This document shows, in pieces, positions 41,579 to 50,240 of a stretch of DNA of 64,000 nucleotides. The stretch comes from Streptomyces sp. NBC_00539. GTDB lineage: Bacteria > Actinomycetota > Actinomycetes > Streptomycetales > Streptomycetaceae. The stretch covers positions 2,486,501 through 2,550,500 of the forward strand of contig NZ_CP107811.1 of NCBI RefSeq assembly GCF_036346105.1. Direction: 5' to 3'. How positions within the stretch are numbered: the first letter of the stretch is position 1; the number at the start of each line of letters is the position of its first letter. The position numbers and the translations under genes were made by a program. The notes under the pieces are model-generated. The model was not told the DNA's origin and ran no database searches. It saw nothing but the letters and a program-made list of their open reading frames with translations.

Positions 41579-42079
41579 ATGGACATCACCATCAGACGGG
41601 CGCTGCCGGCGGAGTACGAGACGCTCGGGGACATCACCGCCCGGGCCTACCTCGACGACGGCCTGCTCACGTACGGCGAGGACGATCCGTACCTCGCCAG
41701 GCTCCGGGACGTGGCCGGCCGCGCCGCGGCGGCCGAGGTGCTCGTCGCCGTGCTCGGCGACGGGCGCGTCGTCGGCGGTGTGACCTTCGCCGCGCCCGGC
41801 AGCGCGCTGTGCGACATCGCCCGCGCGGACGAAGCCGAGTTCCGCATGCTGGCGGTCGCCCGCGAGGGCCGCGGCCGGGGCGCGGGCGAGGCGTTGGTAC
41901 GGGCCTGCGTGGACCGCGCCCGGGCCCTGGAGGGGGTACGCAGGCTCGTGCTGTCGACCACCGAGGACATGCCGGCCGCACACCGGATCTACGAGCGCCT
42001 GGGCTTCGTACGGTCGCCGGATCGGGACTGGGAGCCCGTCCCCGAACTCGGTTTGCTCACGTACGGTCTCGCGCTGTAG
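41579..42079 (+). CDS. GNAT-family N-acetyltransferase
   Basis: 166 residues. IRRALPAEYETLGDITARAY opens the fold; motif A is FRMLAVAREGRGRGAGEALVRAC and motif B is STTEDMPAAHRIYERLGFVRSP. Substrate unknown. The ATG has no clear Shine-Dalgarno; a promoter was not identified. It lies between cstA-ybdD and the nrd riboswitch region. Confidence 0.88.
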   Translation: MDITIRRALPAEYETLGDITARAYLDDGLLTYGEDDPYLARLRDVAGRAAAAEVLVAVLGDGRVVGGVTFAAPGSALCDIARADEAEFRMLAVAREGRGRGAGEALVRACVDRARALEGVRRLVLSTTEDMPAAHRIYERLGFVRSPDRDWEPVPELGLLTYGLAL

Positions 42080-42089
42080 TCGGCGCGCG

Positions 42090-42105
42090 ACACAACATCT
42101 AGGGG
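42090..42105. promoter_or_regulatory. Candidate NrdR box upstream of the nrd riboswitch
   Basis: ACACAACATCTAGGGG matches the NrdR box pattern (acaCwAtATaTwGtgt) at 12 of 16 positions. It lies about 40 bp upstream of the predicted transcription start. A convincing second box at the usual spacing was not found. Confidence 0.5.
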
Positions 42106-42131
42106 GTCCCCCAGGAGGGGGCCCCCACATG

Positions 42132-42137
42132 TATGCT
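42132..42137 (+). promoter_or_regulatory. -10 box of the nrdABS promoter
   Basis: TATGCT lies 7 nt upstream of the first paired residue of the cobalamin riboswitch, so transcription would start at about 42144. Confidence 0.55.
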
Positions 42138-42144
42138 CGTGCTC

Positions 42145-42244
42145 GCTGTCGCCGCAGGGGAATCCGGTGTGAATCCGGAACTGTCCCGCAACGGTATGAA
42201 AGGCACCCATAGGTGCGTCCGAAGTCCGAGGACCTGCCGACAGC
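42145..42244 (+). ncRNA. Adenosylcobalamin riboswitch
   Basis: P1 is GCTGTCG (42145-42151) with CGACAGC (42238-42244). Inside are the conserved GGGGAATCCGGTG and GTGAATCCGGAACTGTCCCGC core segments, a variable hairpin GGCACCCATAGGTGC, and the B12 box GAAGTCCGAGGACCTGCC (42221-42238). Downstream sequence (to 42340) can form GC-rich hairpins, a possible terminator platform. In S. coelicolor such a riboswitch shuts off class Ia nrdABS when B12 is present, favouring the B12-dependent class II enzyme. Confidence 0.96.
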
Positions 42245-42407
42245 ACGCCCGGCTCGACCGAACCGGGAACAGCCACGTCCGGGCCTCGCGGTTGGGCCGG
42301 TGGACGCCGCGCGGCGCAAGCGTGCCCTGATGGGGGACGGCCCGTGCGCGCCCACTCGCGCCCCGCGCCGAAGGTGCCCCGGAGCCGAGTGAGGGAGAGC
42401 TCCCCCC

Positions 42408-44810
42408 GTGACCATCGCGCCCGCCGCACCGCGCGCCGAGTCCGACCCGTCCGACAACGCAACCACCGGCGGGGGCCATGGGGCCGCGCTGCTGCGTACC
42501 CTCACCGAGCTGACGGCTGACCTCCCCGACACCGACCCCGGCCGGGTCGCCGCCGCCGCCCTGCGCGGCCGCAGCGCCACCGCGGACGAGGCCGAACTGC
42601 GCTCGCTGGCCACCGAGGCCGCCGCCGGGCTGATCTCCGAGGACCCGGCGTACTCCCGGCTGGCCGCGCGCCTGCTCACGCTGGCCGTGCGCGACGAGGC
42701 TGCGGGCCAGGGCGCCACCTCCTTCGCCGCGTCCGTCGCGGTCGGCCACCGCGAGGGCCTGATCGCCGACCGTACGGCCGAGTTCGTGGCCGCCCACGCG
42801 AACCGCCTCGACGCGCTGGTCGAGCACGCGCTCGCCGAGGGCGCCGACGACCGCTTCGGCTTCTTCGGCCTGCGCACCCTGCACAGCCGCTACCTGCTGC
42901 GCCACCCCCTCACCCGTCAGGTGATCGAGACCCCGCAGTACTTCATGCTGCGCGTGGCCTGCGGTCTCGCCGCGGACGAGAGCGTGACGGCCGTCGAGGA
43001 AGTGGCCTCGCTGTACCGGCTGATGAGCCGCCTGGACTACCTGCCGTCCTCCCCCACCCTCTTCAACTCCGGCACCCGGCACCCGCAGATGTCCTCCTGC
43101 TACCTGCTGGACTCCCCGCTGGACGAGCTCGACTCGATCTACGACCGCTACCACCAGGTCGCCCGCCTGTCCAAGCACGCCGGCGGCATCGGTCTGTCGT
43201 ACTCCCGCATCCGCGCCCGCGGTTCGCTGATCCGCGGCACCAACGGCCACTCCAACGGCATCGTCCCGTTCCTCAAGACCCTCGACGCCTCCGTCGCCGC
43301 CGTCAACCAGGGCGGCCGCCGCAAGGGTGCCGCCGCCGTCTACCTGGAGACCTGGCACGCGGACATCGAGGAGTTCCTGGAACTGCGCGACAACACCGGT
43401 GAGGACCAGCGCCGTACGCACAACCTGAACCTCGCGCACTGGGTGCCGGACGAGTTCATGCGCCGCGTCAACGCCGACGCCGACTGGTCGCTGTTCTCGC
43501 CCGCCGACGTCCCCGAGCTGGTCGACCTGTGGGGCGACGACTTCGACGCCGCCTACCGCAAGGCCGAGGCGGCGGGCCTCGCCCGCAAGACGATGCCCGC
43601 CCGCGACCTGTACGGCCGGATGATGCGCACCCTCGCGCAGACCGGCCAGGGCTGGATGACCTTCAAGGACGCCTCCAACCGGACGGCGAACCAGACCGCC
43701 GAGCCCGGCACGGTCGTCCACTCCTCGAACCTCTGCACCGAGATCATCGAGGTCACCAACGACGGCGAGACGGCCGTCTGCAACCTGGGCTCGGTCAACC
43801 TGGGCGCCTTCGTCCTGGCGGAGTCGGGCGAGATCGACTGGGAGCGGCTGGACGAGACCGTCCGCACCGCCGTCACCTTCCTCGACCGCGTCGTGGACAT
43901 CAACTTCTACCCGACCGAGCAGGCCGGCCGCTCCAACGCCCGCTGGCGCCCGGTCGGTCTGGGCGCGATGGGCCTCCAGGACGTCTTCTTCCAGCTGAAG
44001 CTGCCCTTCGACTCCCCCGAGGCGAAGGCCCTGTCCACGAAGCTCTCCGAGCGGATCATGCTGGCCGCGTACGAGGCCTCGTGCGACCTGGCCGAGCGCA
44101 GCGGTCCGCTCCCCGCCTGGGAGCAGACCCGTACGGCCCGAGGTGTCCTGCACCCCGACCACTACGACGTCGAGCTGAACTGGCCGGAGCGCTGGGCCGC
44201 ACTGCGCGCCCGCGTCGCCGAGACCGGCATGCGCAACTCGCTGCTGCTCGCCATCGCCCCGACGGCGACGATCGCCTCGATCGCGGGCGTGTACGAGTGC
44301 ATCGAGCCGCAGGTCTCCAACCTCTTCAAGCGCGAGACGCTGAGCGGTGAGTTCCTCCAGGTCAACGCCTACCTGGTGGACGAGCTCAAGAAGCTCGGCG
44401 TGTGGGACGCGCAGACCCGCGAGGCGCTGCGCGAGGCCAGTGGCTCCGTGCAGGGCTTCGGCTGGATCCCCGCCGAGGTGCGCGAGCTGTACCGCACGGC
44501 GTGGGAGATCCCGCAGCGCGGCCTGATCGACATGGCGGCGGCCCGTACCCCGTTCCTGGACCAGTCGCAGTCGCTGAACCTGTTCCTGGAGACGCCGACC
44601 ATCGGGAAGCTGTCCTCGATGTACGCGTACGCCTGGAAGCAGGGCCTCAAGACCACGTACTACCTGCGCTCGCGCCCGGCGACGAAGATCGCGCGCGCGG
44701 CCTCCGCCAGCGCCGTGCCGGCCGCCGCCACCCCCCTTCCGCAGGCCGTCGACGCCGATGCGCTGGCCTGCTCCCTTGAGAACCCCGAGTCCTGCGAGGC
44801 CTGCCAGTAA
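42408..44810 (+). CDS. nrdA: Class Ia ribonucleoside-diphosphate reductase alpha subunit
   Basis: 800 residues. Catalytic residues readable: Cys231 (MSSCYLL), the Asn441-Cys443-Glu445 triad (SNLCTEI), redox partner Cys458 (AVCNLGS), and a C-terminal CEACQ shuttle. An N-terminal ATP-cone-like helical region precedes the barrel. Reduces ribonucleoside diphosphates together with NrdB. GTG start with GAGGGAGAG upstream. First gene of nrdABS, preceded by a cobalamin riboswitch and a candidate NrdR site; TAA overlaps the nrdB ATG (TAATG). Confidence 0.96.
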   Translation: MTIAPAAPRAESDPSDNATTGGGHGAALLRTLTELTADLPDTDPGRVAAAALRGRSATADEAELRSLATEAAAGLISEDPAYSRLAARLLTLAVRDEAAGQGATSFAASVAVGHREGLIADRTAEFVAAHANRLDALVEHALAEGADDRFGFFGLRTLHSRYLLRHPLTRQVIETPQYFMLRVACGLAADESVTAVEEVASLYRLMSRLDYLPSSPTLFNSGTRHPQMSSCYLLDSPLDELDSIYDRYHQVARLSKHAGGIGLSYSRIRARGSLIRGTNGHSNGIVPFLKTLDASVAAVNQGGRRKGAAAVYLETWHADIEEFLELRDNTGEDQRRTHNLNLAHWVPDEFMRRVNADADWSLFSPADVPELVDLWGDDFDAAYRKAEAAGLARKTMPARDLYGRMMRTLAQTGQGWMTFKDASNRTANQTAEPGTVVHSSNLCTEIIEVTNDGETAVCNLGSVNLGAFVLAESGEIDWERLDETVRTAVTFLDRVVDINFYPTEQAGRSNARWRPVGLGAMGLQDVFFQLKLPFDSPEAKALSTKLSERIMLAAYEASCDLAERSGPLPAWEQTRTARGVLHPDHYDVELNWPERWAALRARVAETGMRNSLLLAIAPTATIASIAGVYECIEPQVSNLFKRETLSGEFLQVNAYLVDELKKLGVWDAQTREALREASGSVQGFGWIPAEVRELYRTAWEIPQRGLIDMAAARTPFLDQSQSLNLFLETPTIGKLSSMYAYAWKQGLKTTYYLRSRPATKIARAASASAVPAAATPLPQAVDADALACSLENPESCEACQ

Positions 44811-45841
44811 TGAGCTCCACCGACACCGATGTTGCAACGAGCAAGAACCTGCTCGACCCGGGCTTCGAACTGACCCTGCGCCCCATGCGCTACCCGGACT
44901 TCTACGAGCGCTACCGGGACGCGATCAAGAACACCTGGACGGTCGAGGAGGTCGACCTCCACTCGGACGTCGCCGACCTCGCGAAGCTGACGCCGGGCGA
45001 GCAGCACATGATCGGCCGTCTGGTCGCGTTCTTCGCGACGGGCGACTCGATCGTCTCGAACAACCTCGTGCTGACCCTGTACAAGCACATCAACTCCCCG
45101 GAGGCGCGCCTGTACCTGTCGCGCCAGCTGTTCGAGGAGGCCGTGCACGTCCAGTTCTACCTGACGCTGCTCGACACCTACCTGCCCGACCCGGACGACC
45201 GTGCGGCCGCCTTCGACGCGGTCGAGGAGATCCCGTCGATCCGCGAGAAGGCGCAGTTCTGCTTCAAGTGGATGGACTCGGTCGAGAAGATCGAGCGCCT
45301 GGAGACCCAGGCCGACCGCCGCCGCTTCCTGCTGAACCTGATCTGCTTCGCCGCCTGCATCGAGGGCCTGTTCTTCTACGGTGCGTTCGCGTACGTGTAC
45401 TGGTTCCGCTCGCGCGGCCTGCTGCACGGTCTGGCCACCGGCACCAACTGGGTGTTCCGCGACGAGACCATGCACATGAACTTCGCGTTCGAGGTCGTGG
45501 ACACGGTCCGCAAGGAGGAGCCGGAGCTCTTCGACGACGCCCTCCAGCAGCAGGTCACCGACATGCTCAAGGAGGCCGTGGAGGCGGAGCTGCAGTTCGG
45601 CCGCGACCTGTGCGGTGACGGCCTGCCGGGCATGAACACCGAGTCGATGCGCGAGTACCTGGAGTGCGTCGCGGACCAGCGCCTGGTCCGTCTCGGCTTC
45701 CCGCCGGTGTACGGCTCGCAGAACCCGTTCTCGTTCATGGAGCTCCAGGGCGTCCAGGAGCTGACGAACTTCTTCGAGCGCCGCCCGTCGGCCTACCAGG
45801 TGGCGGTCGAGGGCACGGTCGACCTGGACGAGGACTTCTGA
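44810..45841 (+). CDS. nrdB: Class Ia ribonucleoside-diphosphate reductase beta subunit
   Basis: 343 residues, R2-type ferritin-like fold. Iron ligand region FEEAVHVQFYLTLLDTYLPD with the likely radical Tyr, and the second ligand set ETMHMNFAFEVVD. Generates the tyrosyl radical via a di-metal centre. The ATG overlaps the nrdA stop by one base. C-terminus ends VDLDEDF, the acidic tail that docks on NrdA. Confidence 0.95.
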   Translation: MSSTDTDVATSKNLLDPGFELTLRPMRYPDFYERYRDAIKNTWTVEEVDLHSDVADLAKLTPGEQHMIGRLVAFFATGDSIVSNNLVLTLYKHINSPEARLYLSRQLFEEAVHVQFYLTLLDTYLPDPDDRAAAFDAVEEIPSIREKAQFCFKWMDSVEKIERLETQADRRRFLLNLICFAACIEGLFFYGAFAYVYWFRSRGLLHGLATGTNWVFRDETMHMNFAFEVVDTVRKEEPELFDDALQQQVTDMLKEAVEAELQFGRDLCGDGLPGMNTESMREYLECVADQRLVRLGFPPVYGSQNPFSFMELQGVQELTNFFERRPSAYQVAVEGTVDLDEDF

Positions 45842-45862
45842 GTCCCCGCTCCAACGGCTTGG

Positions 45863-45868
45863 TAGCGT
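45863..45868 (+). promoter_or_regulatory. Internal -10 box ahead of nrdS leader
   Basis: TAGCGT lies 8 nt before an ATG at 45877 with no Shine-Dalgarno, suggesting a secondary leaderless promoter within the nrdABS operon. Confidence 0.5.
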
Positions 45869-45876
45869 CCCCGCCC

Positions 45877-45951
45877 ATGGGGAGAACGACGACCCGGGTG
45901 ACCGGGGTCCAGGGCGGGGGCGCTTCCTCGTGTCCGGGCTCGACGGCATGA
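45877..45951 (+). CDS. 24-codon leader ORF coupled to nrdS
   Basis: Short frame MGRTTTRVTGVQGGGASSCP ending STA. Its TGA overlaps the ATG of nrdS (ATGA at 45948), so translation of the leader would deliver ribosomes to nrdS, which lacks its own Shine-Dalgarno. Whether the peptide has a function is unknown. Confidence 0.4.
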   Translation: MGRTTTRVTGVQGGGASSCPGSTA

Positions 45952-46664
45952 CCGGCTCCGGGTGGGCCGGGCGGGCCCGGCTGCGGCCCGGGGGCCTGCT
46001 GTACGGGGGCACCGTCGGGTCCGCGACCGCGCACGCGCACCACTCCGTGCAGGTCATCGCCGCGCTGGGCGGGGACGGGCTGCTGATGGCCGGGCCGGAC
46101 GGGGAGCCCTTCCGGTGCCGGGCGTACGTGGTCCCGGCCGGGGTGCGTCATTGCGTGCTGGCGGGCGCCGCGCGCGGGGTGGTGCTGCACTACGACCCGC
46201 TCTCCTCGGCCGGCCGCGGGCTCGCGGCCCTGGCAGGGGATGCGGGAGGGCTCGTACCGGCCGCCGCGGACCTGCCCGCCGACCCCTTCGAGGCGGCGTG
46301 CGCGCTGGACCTGCTGCTCCCCGGCGGCCCGACGGCGCAGGCCGCCGCGCATCCGGGGCTGGCCCGGGTACTGGCGTGGCTGCCCGGGCGGGACGGCGTA
46401 CGGCTGTCCCAGGCGGCCGAGGTGGCCTGCCTGTCGGAGAGCCGCCTCGCGCACCTGTTCCGGGCGGAGCTGGGGCTGCCGTTCCGCCCGTACGTCCTGT
46501 GGCTGCGACTGATGCGGGCCGCCGAACTCGCCTCCCGGGGGCACACCCTGACGGACGCGGCGCACGGCGCGGGCTTCGCCGACGGGGCTCACCTCAGCCG
46601 GGTGTGGCGGCGCATGTTCGGGATCCCGCCGTCGGACTTCGGCCGCACCATCCAGTGGATGTAG
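45948..46664 (+). CDS. nrdS: AraC-family regulator NrdS
   Basis: 238 residues. N-terminal cupin-like domain (AHAHHSVQVIAALGGDGLLM, RAYVVPAGVRHCVL) and C-terminal double HTH (RLSQAAEVACLSESRLAHLFRAELGLPFRPYVLWLRLM, LTDAAHGAGFADGAHLSRVWRRMFGIPPSDF). Third gene of the S. coelicolor nrdABS operon is an AraC-type nrdS, matching this. ATG at 45948 is favoured by coupling with the leader; GTG at 45930 is the alternative. Target genes are not established. Confidence 0.88.
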   Translation: MTGSGWAGRARLRPGGLLYGGTVGSATAHAHHSVQVIAALGGDGLLMAGPDGEPFRCRAYVVPAGVRHCVLAGAARGVVLHYDPLSSAGRGLAALAGDAGGLVPAAADLPADPFEAACALDLLLPGGPTAQAAAHPGLARVLAWLPGRDGVRLSQAAEVACLSESRLAHLFRAELGLPFRPYVLWLRLMRAAELASRGHTLTDAAHGAGFADGAHLSRVWRRMFGIPPSDFGRTIQWM

Positions 46665-46711
46665 CAGGTTCGTTCAAGCGCCGACGGGCCCTGTGGCCGC
46701 ACCGTTGACGC

Positions 46712-47137
46712 ATGACGAACTTGCTGAGGACCTGCATCACCGCGTGTACGCCGAAGGCCATGCCGGCCGCCGTGCGCACGGCCTTCGAGGCCGAGCTGCG
46801 CCGCGCCCGCGACGCGCCCGACACGGACACCATGTGGGACGCCCTGGAGCGGGCGCACATCATCTCCCAGGCCTGGGCCTGGCCCCACACCCGTGCCCAC
46901 TGGCACATGTTCCGGCTCGCGGTGCGCTGCCGGGACCGTGCGGAGACGGTGGGGCAGGTGGTGCGGATCCTGGTGGCGGGGGCGGGATCGGTGACCGGGC
47001 GCGTGCCGTACGGCAACACGGGGCGTACGGCGGCGGGGCTGCGCACGCCGATGCCCCTCCCGGAGGACCTGCTGGTGCTGCTGGGCCGCGCCCCGGCGCG
47101 GCCCGCGGACGCTCAGGCGTTGGGGACGGTCTCGTAG
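46712..47137 (+). CDS. DUF3703 family protein
   Basis: 141 residues. The pattern [64 protein letters not shown] fits DUF3703; conserved His residues suggest metal binding but function is unknown. It overlaps the 3' end of the convergent peptide deformylase gene by 25 bp. Confidence 0.85.
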   Translation: MTNLLRTCITACTPKAMPAAVRTAFEAELRRARDAPDTDTMWDALERAHIISQAWAWPHTRAHWHMFRLAVRCRDRAETVGQVVRILVAGAGSVTGRVPYGNTGRTAAGLRTPMPLPEDLLVLLGRAPARPADAQALGTVS

Positions 47138-47748
47138 CGGGGGGTGCCCTCTTCCATCTGGCGCAGGGCGTCCTTGCGGTCGCGCTTGGAGAGGCGGTCG
47201 ATGTAGAGGTACCCGTAGAGGTGGTCGGTCTCGTGCTGGAGGCAGCGGGCGAAGTAGCCCGTACCGCGCACCTTGATCGGGTTGCCCTGGGCGTCCTGGC
47301 CCGTGACCTCCGCGTAGTCCGGGCGGGCCAGCGACGCGTAGGCGGTCGGGACCGACAGGCAGCCCTCGTTCGAGTCGTCCAGCACCCGCGTGGAGGCGGG
47401 CAGTTCGACCAGCTTCGGGTTGACCACGACACCGGTGTGGCGCACGCCCTCGTCGTCGGGGCAGTCGTAGACGAAGACCTTGGCGTCCACGCCGATCTGG
47501 TTCGCGGCCAGGCCGACGCCCTCGGCGGTCTTCTGGCTGGCGAACATGTCGTCGATCAGCTGCGCCAGTTCGTCGCCGAACTCGGTGACGTCCTTGCACT
47601 CCCGGTGCAGGACGGGGTTGCCGACCACCGTGATCGGGCGGGAGGTGCCGCGCTCGCGGTGGGCGAGCTCGCGCGCCTCACAGTCCTCCGTGTCCACGAC
47701 GTAGCCTTCGTCGTCGACCGGGACCACCTGGTTCTCCTGCTGCGCCAT
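47113..47748 (-). CDS. def: Peptide deformylase
   Basis: 211 residues. The three deformylase motifs are [17 protein letters not shown] and QHETDHLYG (Cys and two His bind the metal, Glu catalyses). Removes the N-formyl group from nascent proteins. An acidic N-terminal extension of about 30 residues is typical of streptomycete forms. ATG follows the start pattern [16 protein letters not shown]. Overlaps DUF3703 gene by 25 bp. Confidence 0.96.
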   Translation of the reverse strand: MAQQENQVVPVDDEGYVVDTEDCEARELAHRERGTSRPITVVGNPVLHRECKDVTEFGDELAQLIDDMFASQKTAEGVGLAANQIGVDAKVFVYDCPDDEGVRHTGVVVNPKLVELPASTRVLDDSNEGCLSVPTAYASLARPDYAEVTGQDAQGNPIKVRGTGYFARCLQHETDHLYGYLYIDRLSKRDRKDALRQMEEGTPRYETVPNA

Positions 47749-47814
47749 GTCCGCCGTACGCCTTCCGTAAGTCCGCGAGTCACCGATGTGACCGGTACAG
47801 CCTACGGCCCCGGC

Positions 47815-48801
47815 TCAGCAGACTTCTTCGAGATCGCGCCACTCGCGGCTGTCCGGGTTGTCCGCGACCCACCCGTCCAGCAGGCCGCGCACCAGACCGG
47901 CCGGCGCGGCGATGCCGCATTCCCGCTCGGGCACCCACAGGGATCCCGAGCCGGCCGTACGGTGCCCCAGCGGGCCGGGGTGGCCGGGTTCGCTGTGGTC
48001 GTGGGGGTCCAGGTGCTCGCCGTCGCCCTCGTCGCTCGGCATCGCGCTCTCCGAACAAGTGCGGCACAACAGGCGCACCGACGAGGACCAGTCCTCGGCG
48101 GCGAAGCCCGCGTCCGAGGCCAGCTGCTCCAGCGCGTCCCGGTCGGTCTCGGTCGCCGCTTCCAGCAGGACCACCCAGGTCGGCACCGGCGAGGGCGCCC
48201 ACAGCTCGATCTCGTCGAAGACCGGGTACGAGGGCCCCGCGGCGGTGATCCGCTCGCCGTGCGGGACGCCGTCGTGCAGGACCACCTCGCCCCAGCGCCG
48301 CCCCGAGGAGGGCAGCGGGATCGAGAGGACCTCTATCCGCGCCGGATCGAGCCTGCGGCCCCACACCACCTCGGCCTCGCCCTCCGGCGAGAGCCGCACG
48401 GCGGCGCTGCCCAGCTCCATGCCGACGGGCTCACCCGCTCCGGCGGCGTCGCCCGGCACCTTGAGCCCGTAGGCCTGCCAGGCCCGCCGGGCCAGCGGCC
48501 AGTCCTGGAGGGCGGTCGCCGCGATCCCCACGTTCCACCAGTCCGGGGCACCGGTCCCGCGGTCCAGCAGGGCCACCGCGCGCAGCCCGGCGGCCCGCGC
48601 CTGCTCCCAGTCGTGGCGGAACTTGTGCAGCAGGGCCAGGTTGAACCAGGACTCGGACAGCCAGGGTTCCAGGTCCGCCGCTCTGGTCAGGAGCGCGCCC
48701 GCGTCCTCGTACCGCCCGTCGCCGATCAGCGTGAACGCGCGGTCGGTGGCCTGCCGCCACGAGGCGGAGGGCCGATGCCGTACCTTCCCGAAGATCCTCA
48801 C
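47815..48801 (-). CDS. TPR-containing protein
   Basis: 328 residues. N-terminal third has about three tetratricopeptide units (RAFTLIGDGRYEDAGALLTRAADLEPWLSESWFNLALLHKFRHDWEQARAAGLRAVALLDR). The remainder is a beta-rich domain and an acidic/His-rich segment (GDGEHLDPHDHSEPGH) with a CRTC pair. Function unknown; TPRs suggest protein interactions. GTG start. Downstream of a structured repeat at 48815-48845. Confidence 0.8.
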   Translation of the reverse strand: MRIFGKVRHRPSASWRQATDRAFTLIGDGRYEDAGALLTRAADLEPWLSESWFNLALLHKFRHDWEQARAAGLRAVALLDRGTGAPDWWNVGIAATALQDWPLARRAWQAYGLKVPGDAAGAGEPVGMELGSAAVRLSPEGEAEVVWGRRLDPARIEVLSIPLPSSGRRWGEVVLHDGVPHGERITAAGPSYPVFDEIELWAPSPVPTWVVLLEAATETDRDALEQLASDAGFAAEDWSSSVRLLCRTCSESAMPSDEGDGEHLDPHDHSEPGHPGPLGHRTAGSGSLWVPERECGIAAPAGLVRGLLDGWVADNPDSREWRDLEEVC

Positions 48802-48814
48802 AATTCCCGCCTGC

Positions 48815-48845
48815 CTGGGGGCACCTCCCAGCGGTGGCTGGGGGA
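48815..48845 (-). repeat. Palindromic intergenic repeat
   Basis: A CTGGGGGCACCTCCCAGC...GCTGGGGGA block with a CCCAGC / GCTGGG hairpin lies just before the TPR gene start. Blocks of this appearance occur repeatedly between genes in Streptomyces chromosomes (recalled, not checked). Confidence 0.5.
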
Positions 48846-48932
48846 CTACGGTGCAGCCTTGCGGACACCCTCTCGGACACTCCTACTCGCATCCAACCAT
48901 GCCCACTCGGACGGCCGCTCATTACCCATGGG

Positions 48933-50240
48933 TTACCCCGGTGGGAGCGGCCCGACTCCGGCCCGTCCGTCCCTGGCCAGAACCCTTGCCAGGCACTCCA
49001 CGACCTCGGGCTGGAAGTCGCGCCCGGTACCGAGGCGCAGCCGTGCCAGGGCGGCCAGTGAGCCGCCCGGGTGACCTCCCCCGCCGCAGAGGTCCTCGTA
49101 CGCGTTGACCGCGCGCACGATCCGCGCGGCGACGGGCTGCTCCCGGTAGGGGTCCGCCTGGCGCTCCACCACGACGGCGACCTCCGCCGGCACCCCGGTC
49201 TGCCGGGCCACCTCCCCGCCGAGCCCCGCGATCCGGCGGGCCTCGGCGGCGGGCAGCGGGGCCGTCGCCCCGTCCGGGACGGGGTCGACGAGGGAGAGCT
49301 GGCCGATGTCGTGCATCAGGGCGGCGTACTCCAGCACCGTGAGCTCCCGCTCCGAGAGCCCCAGCTCCCGCCCGACGGCGCAGCTCAGGGCGGCCACCCG
49401 GCGGGAGTGCCCCGGGCGGGTGCAGCCGGCGATCTCGGTGGCGCGGGCGAGGGAGGTGATGGTCTGGCGGTAGGTGGTGCGCACGGCGGTGATCCGGTGG
49501 AAGGACATCTGGGTCAGCAGCAGCGGCACGCTGAACACGGGCAGCGCCCACAGCCCGGCCACGGCCGTCCCCAGCGCCATCACCAGGCCGGTCGCGCAGA
49601 CCGCGGAGCCGATCCCGGCCGGCGCGCGCAGCTCGTCGCGGAGCAGGCTGCAGTGGGGCCGGCCGGTGCGGGCCCCCGCCAGCGCGGCGGCGAGCACAGC
49701 GTCGCACAGGGCGGTGAGGCCGAGCAGCAGCACCAGGAACAGCACGAGGTACGGGCCCTGCCCGACCCGCCCCTCCAGCCGGCCGGAGTTGTGGAGCGGC
49801 TGGAAGCAGGCTCCGGCGAAGGCGACGGCCAGTACCCGCCGGGCCACGTGGTCGAAGGCGGGCCCGTGGCCCCGGGCGATGTGCGGGACGGTCCCGACGA
49901 GGGCCGCGGCGACGAAGACGGCGACGACCTGGAGCACCCCGTGGTGGGTGGGGTGCCCGGCGGTCCGGCCGAGCAGCGCGTAGGCGAGGGCGCCCGCGGA
50001 GCCCAGCGGCGCGGGCAGGCGGTCCTGCGCGCCGTCCGGTCGGCGGTCCGGCGGGCGGTCCCCGGCCGGGGCGGCCGCGTCGCGGTGGTCGCTGCGCGCG
50101 AGCTCGCCGATGCCGATGAGGGTGCCGAACGCGAGGGCGGTGGCGCCTTCCACGACCCCGTTCCACAGGGTGTGGCCGAGCGCCGCGAGGGCGAGCAGCG
50201 CGGCGGCCGCCCTGACGGCCCCGGCGGCGCCGGCCCTCAC
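48933..50240 (-). CDS. Membrane HD-domain protein, degenerate HD-GYP partner
   Basis: 435 residues. First 230 residues hold several membrane helices; the C-terminal domain has an HD core (GHSRRVAALSCAV, AALMHDIGQLSLVDP). However, the HHHERxDGxGYP segment of its neighbour is replaced by VVVERQADPYREQP, so the GYP motif and several metal ligands are lost. GTG start overlaps the stop of the HD-GYP gene (GTGA). Probably a non-catalytic partner of that protein; inference. Confidence 0.83.
   Translation of the reverse strand: MRAGAAGAVRAAAALLALAALGHTLWNGVVEGATALAFGTLIGIGELARSDHRDAAAPAGDRPPDRRPDGAQDRLPAPLGSAGALAYALLGRTAGHPTHHGVLQVVAVFVAAALVGTVPHIARGHGPAFDHVARRVLAVAFAGACFQPLHNSGRLEGRVGQGPYLVLFLVLLLGLTALCDAVLAAALAGARTGRPHCSLLRDELRAPAGIGSAVCATGLVMALGTAVAGLWALPVFSVPLLLTQMSFHRITAVRTTYRQTITSLARATEIAGCTRPGHSRRVAALSCAVGRELGLSERELTVLEYAALMHDIGQLSLVDPVPDGATAPLPAAEARRIAGLGGEVARQTGVPAEVAVVVERQADPYREQPVAARIVRAVNAYEDLCGGGGHPGGSLAALARLRLGTGRDFQPEVVECLARVLARDGRAGVGPLPPG

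Noticed and set aside
42124-42139. Second NrdR box downstream of the first
   Set aside because: CCCACATGTATGCTCG matches only about 6 of 16 consensus positions and the spacing is not an integral number of turns.
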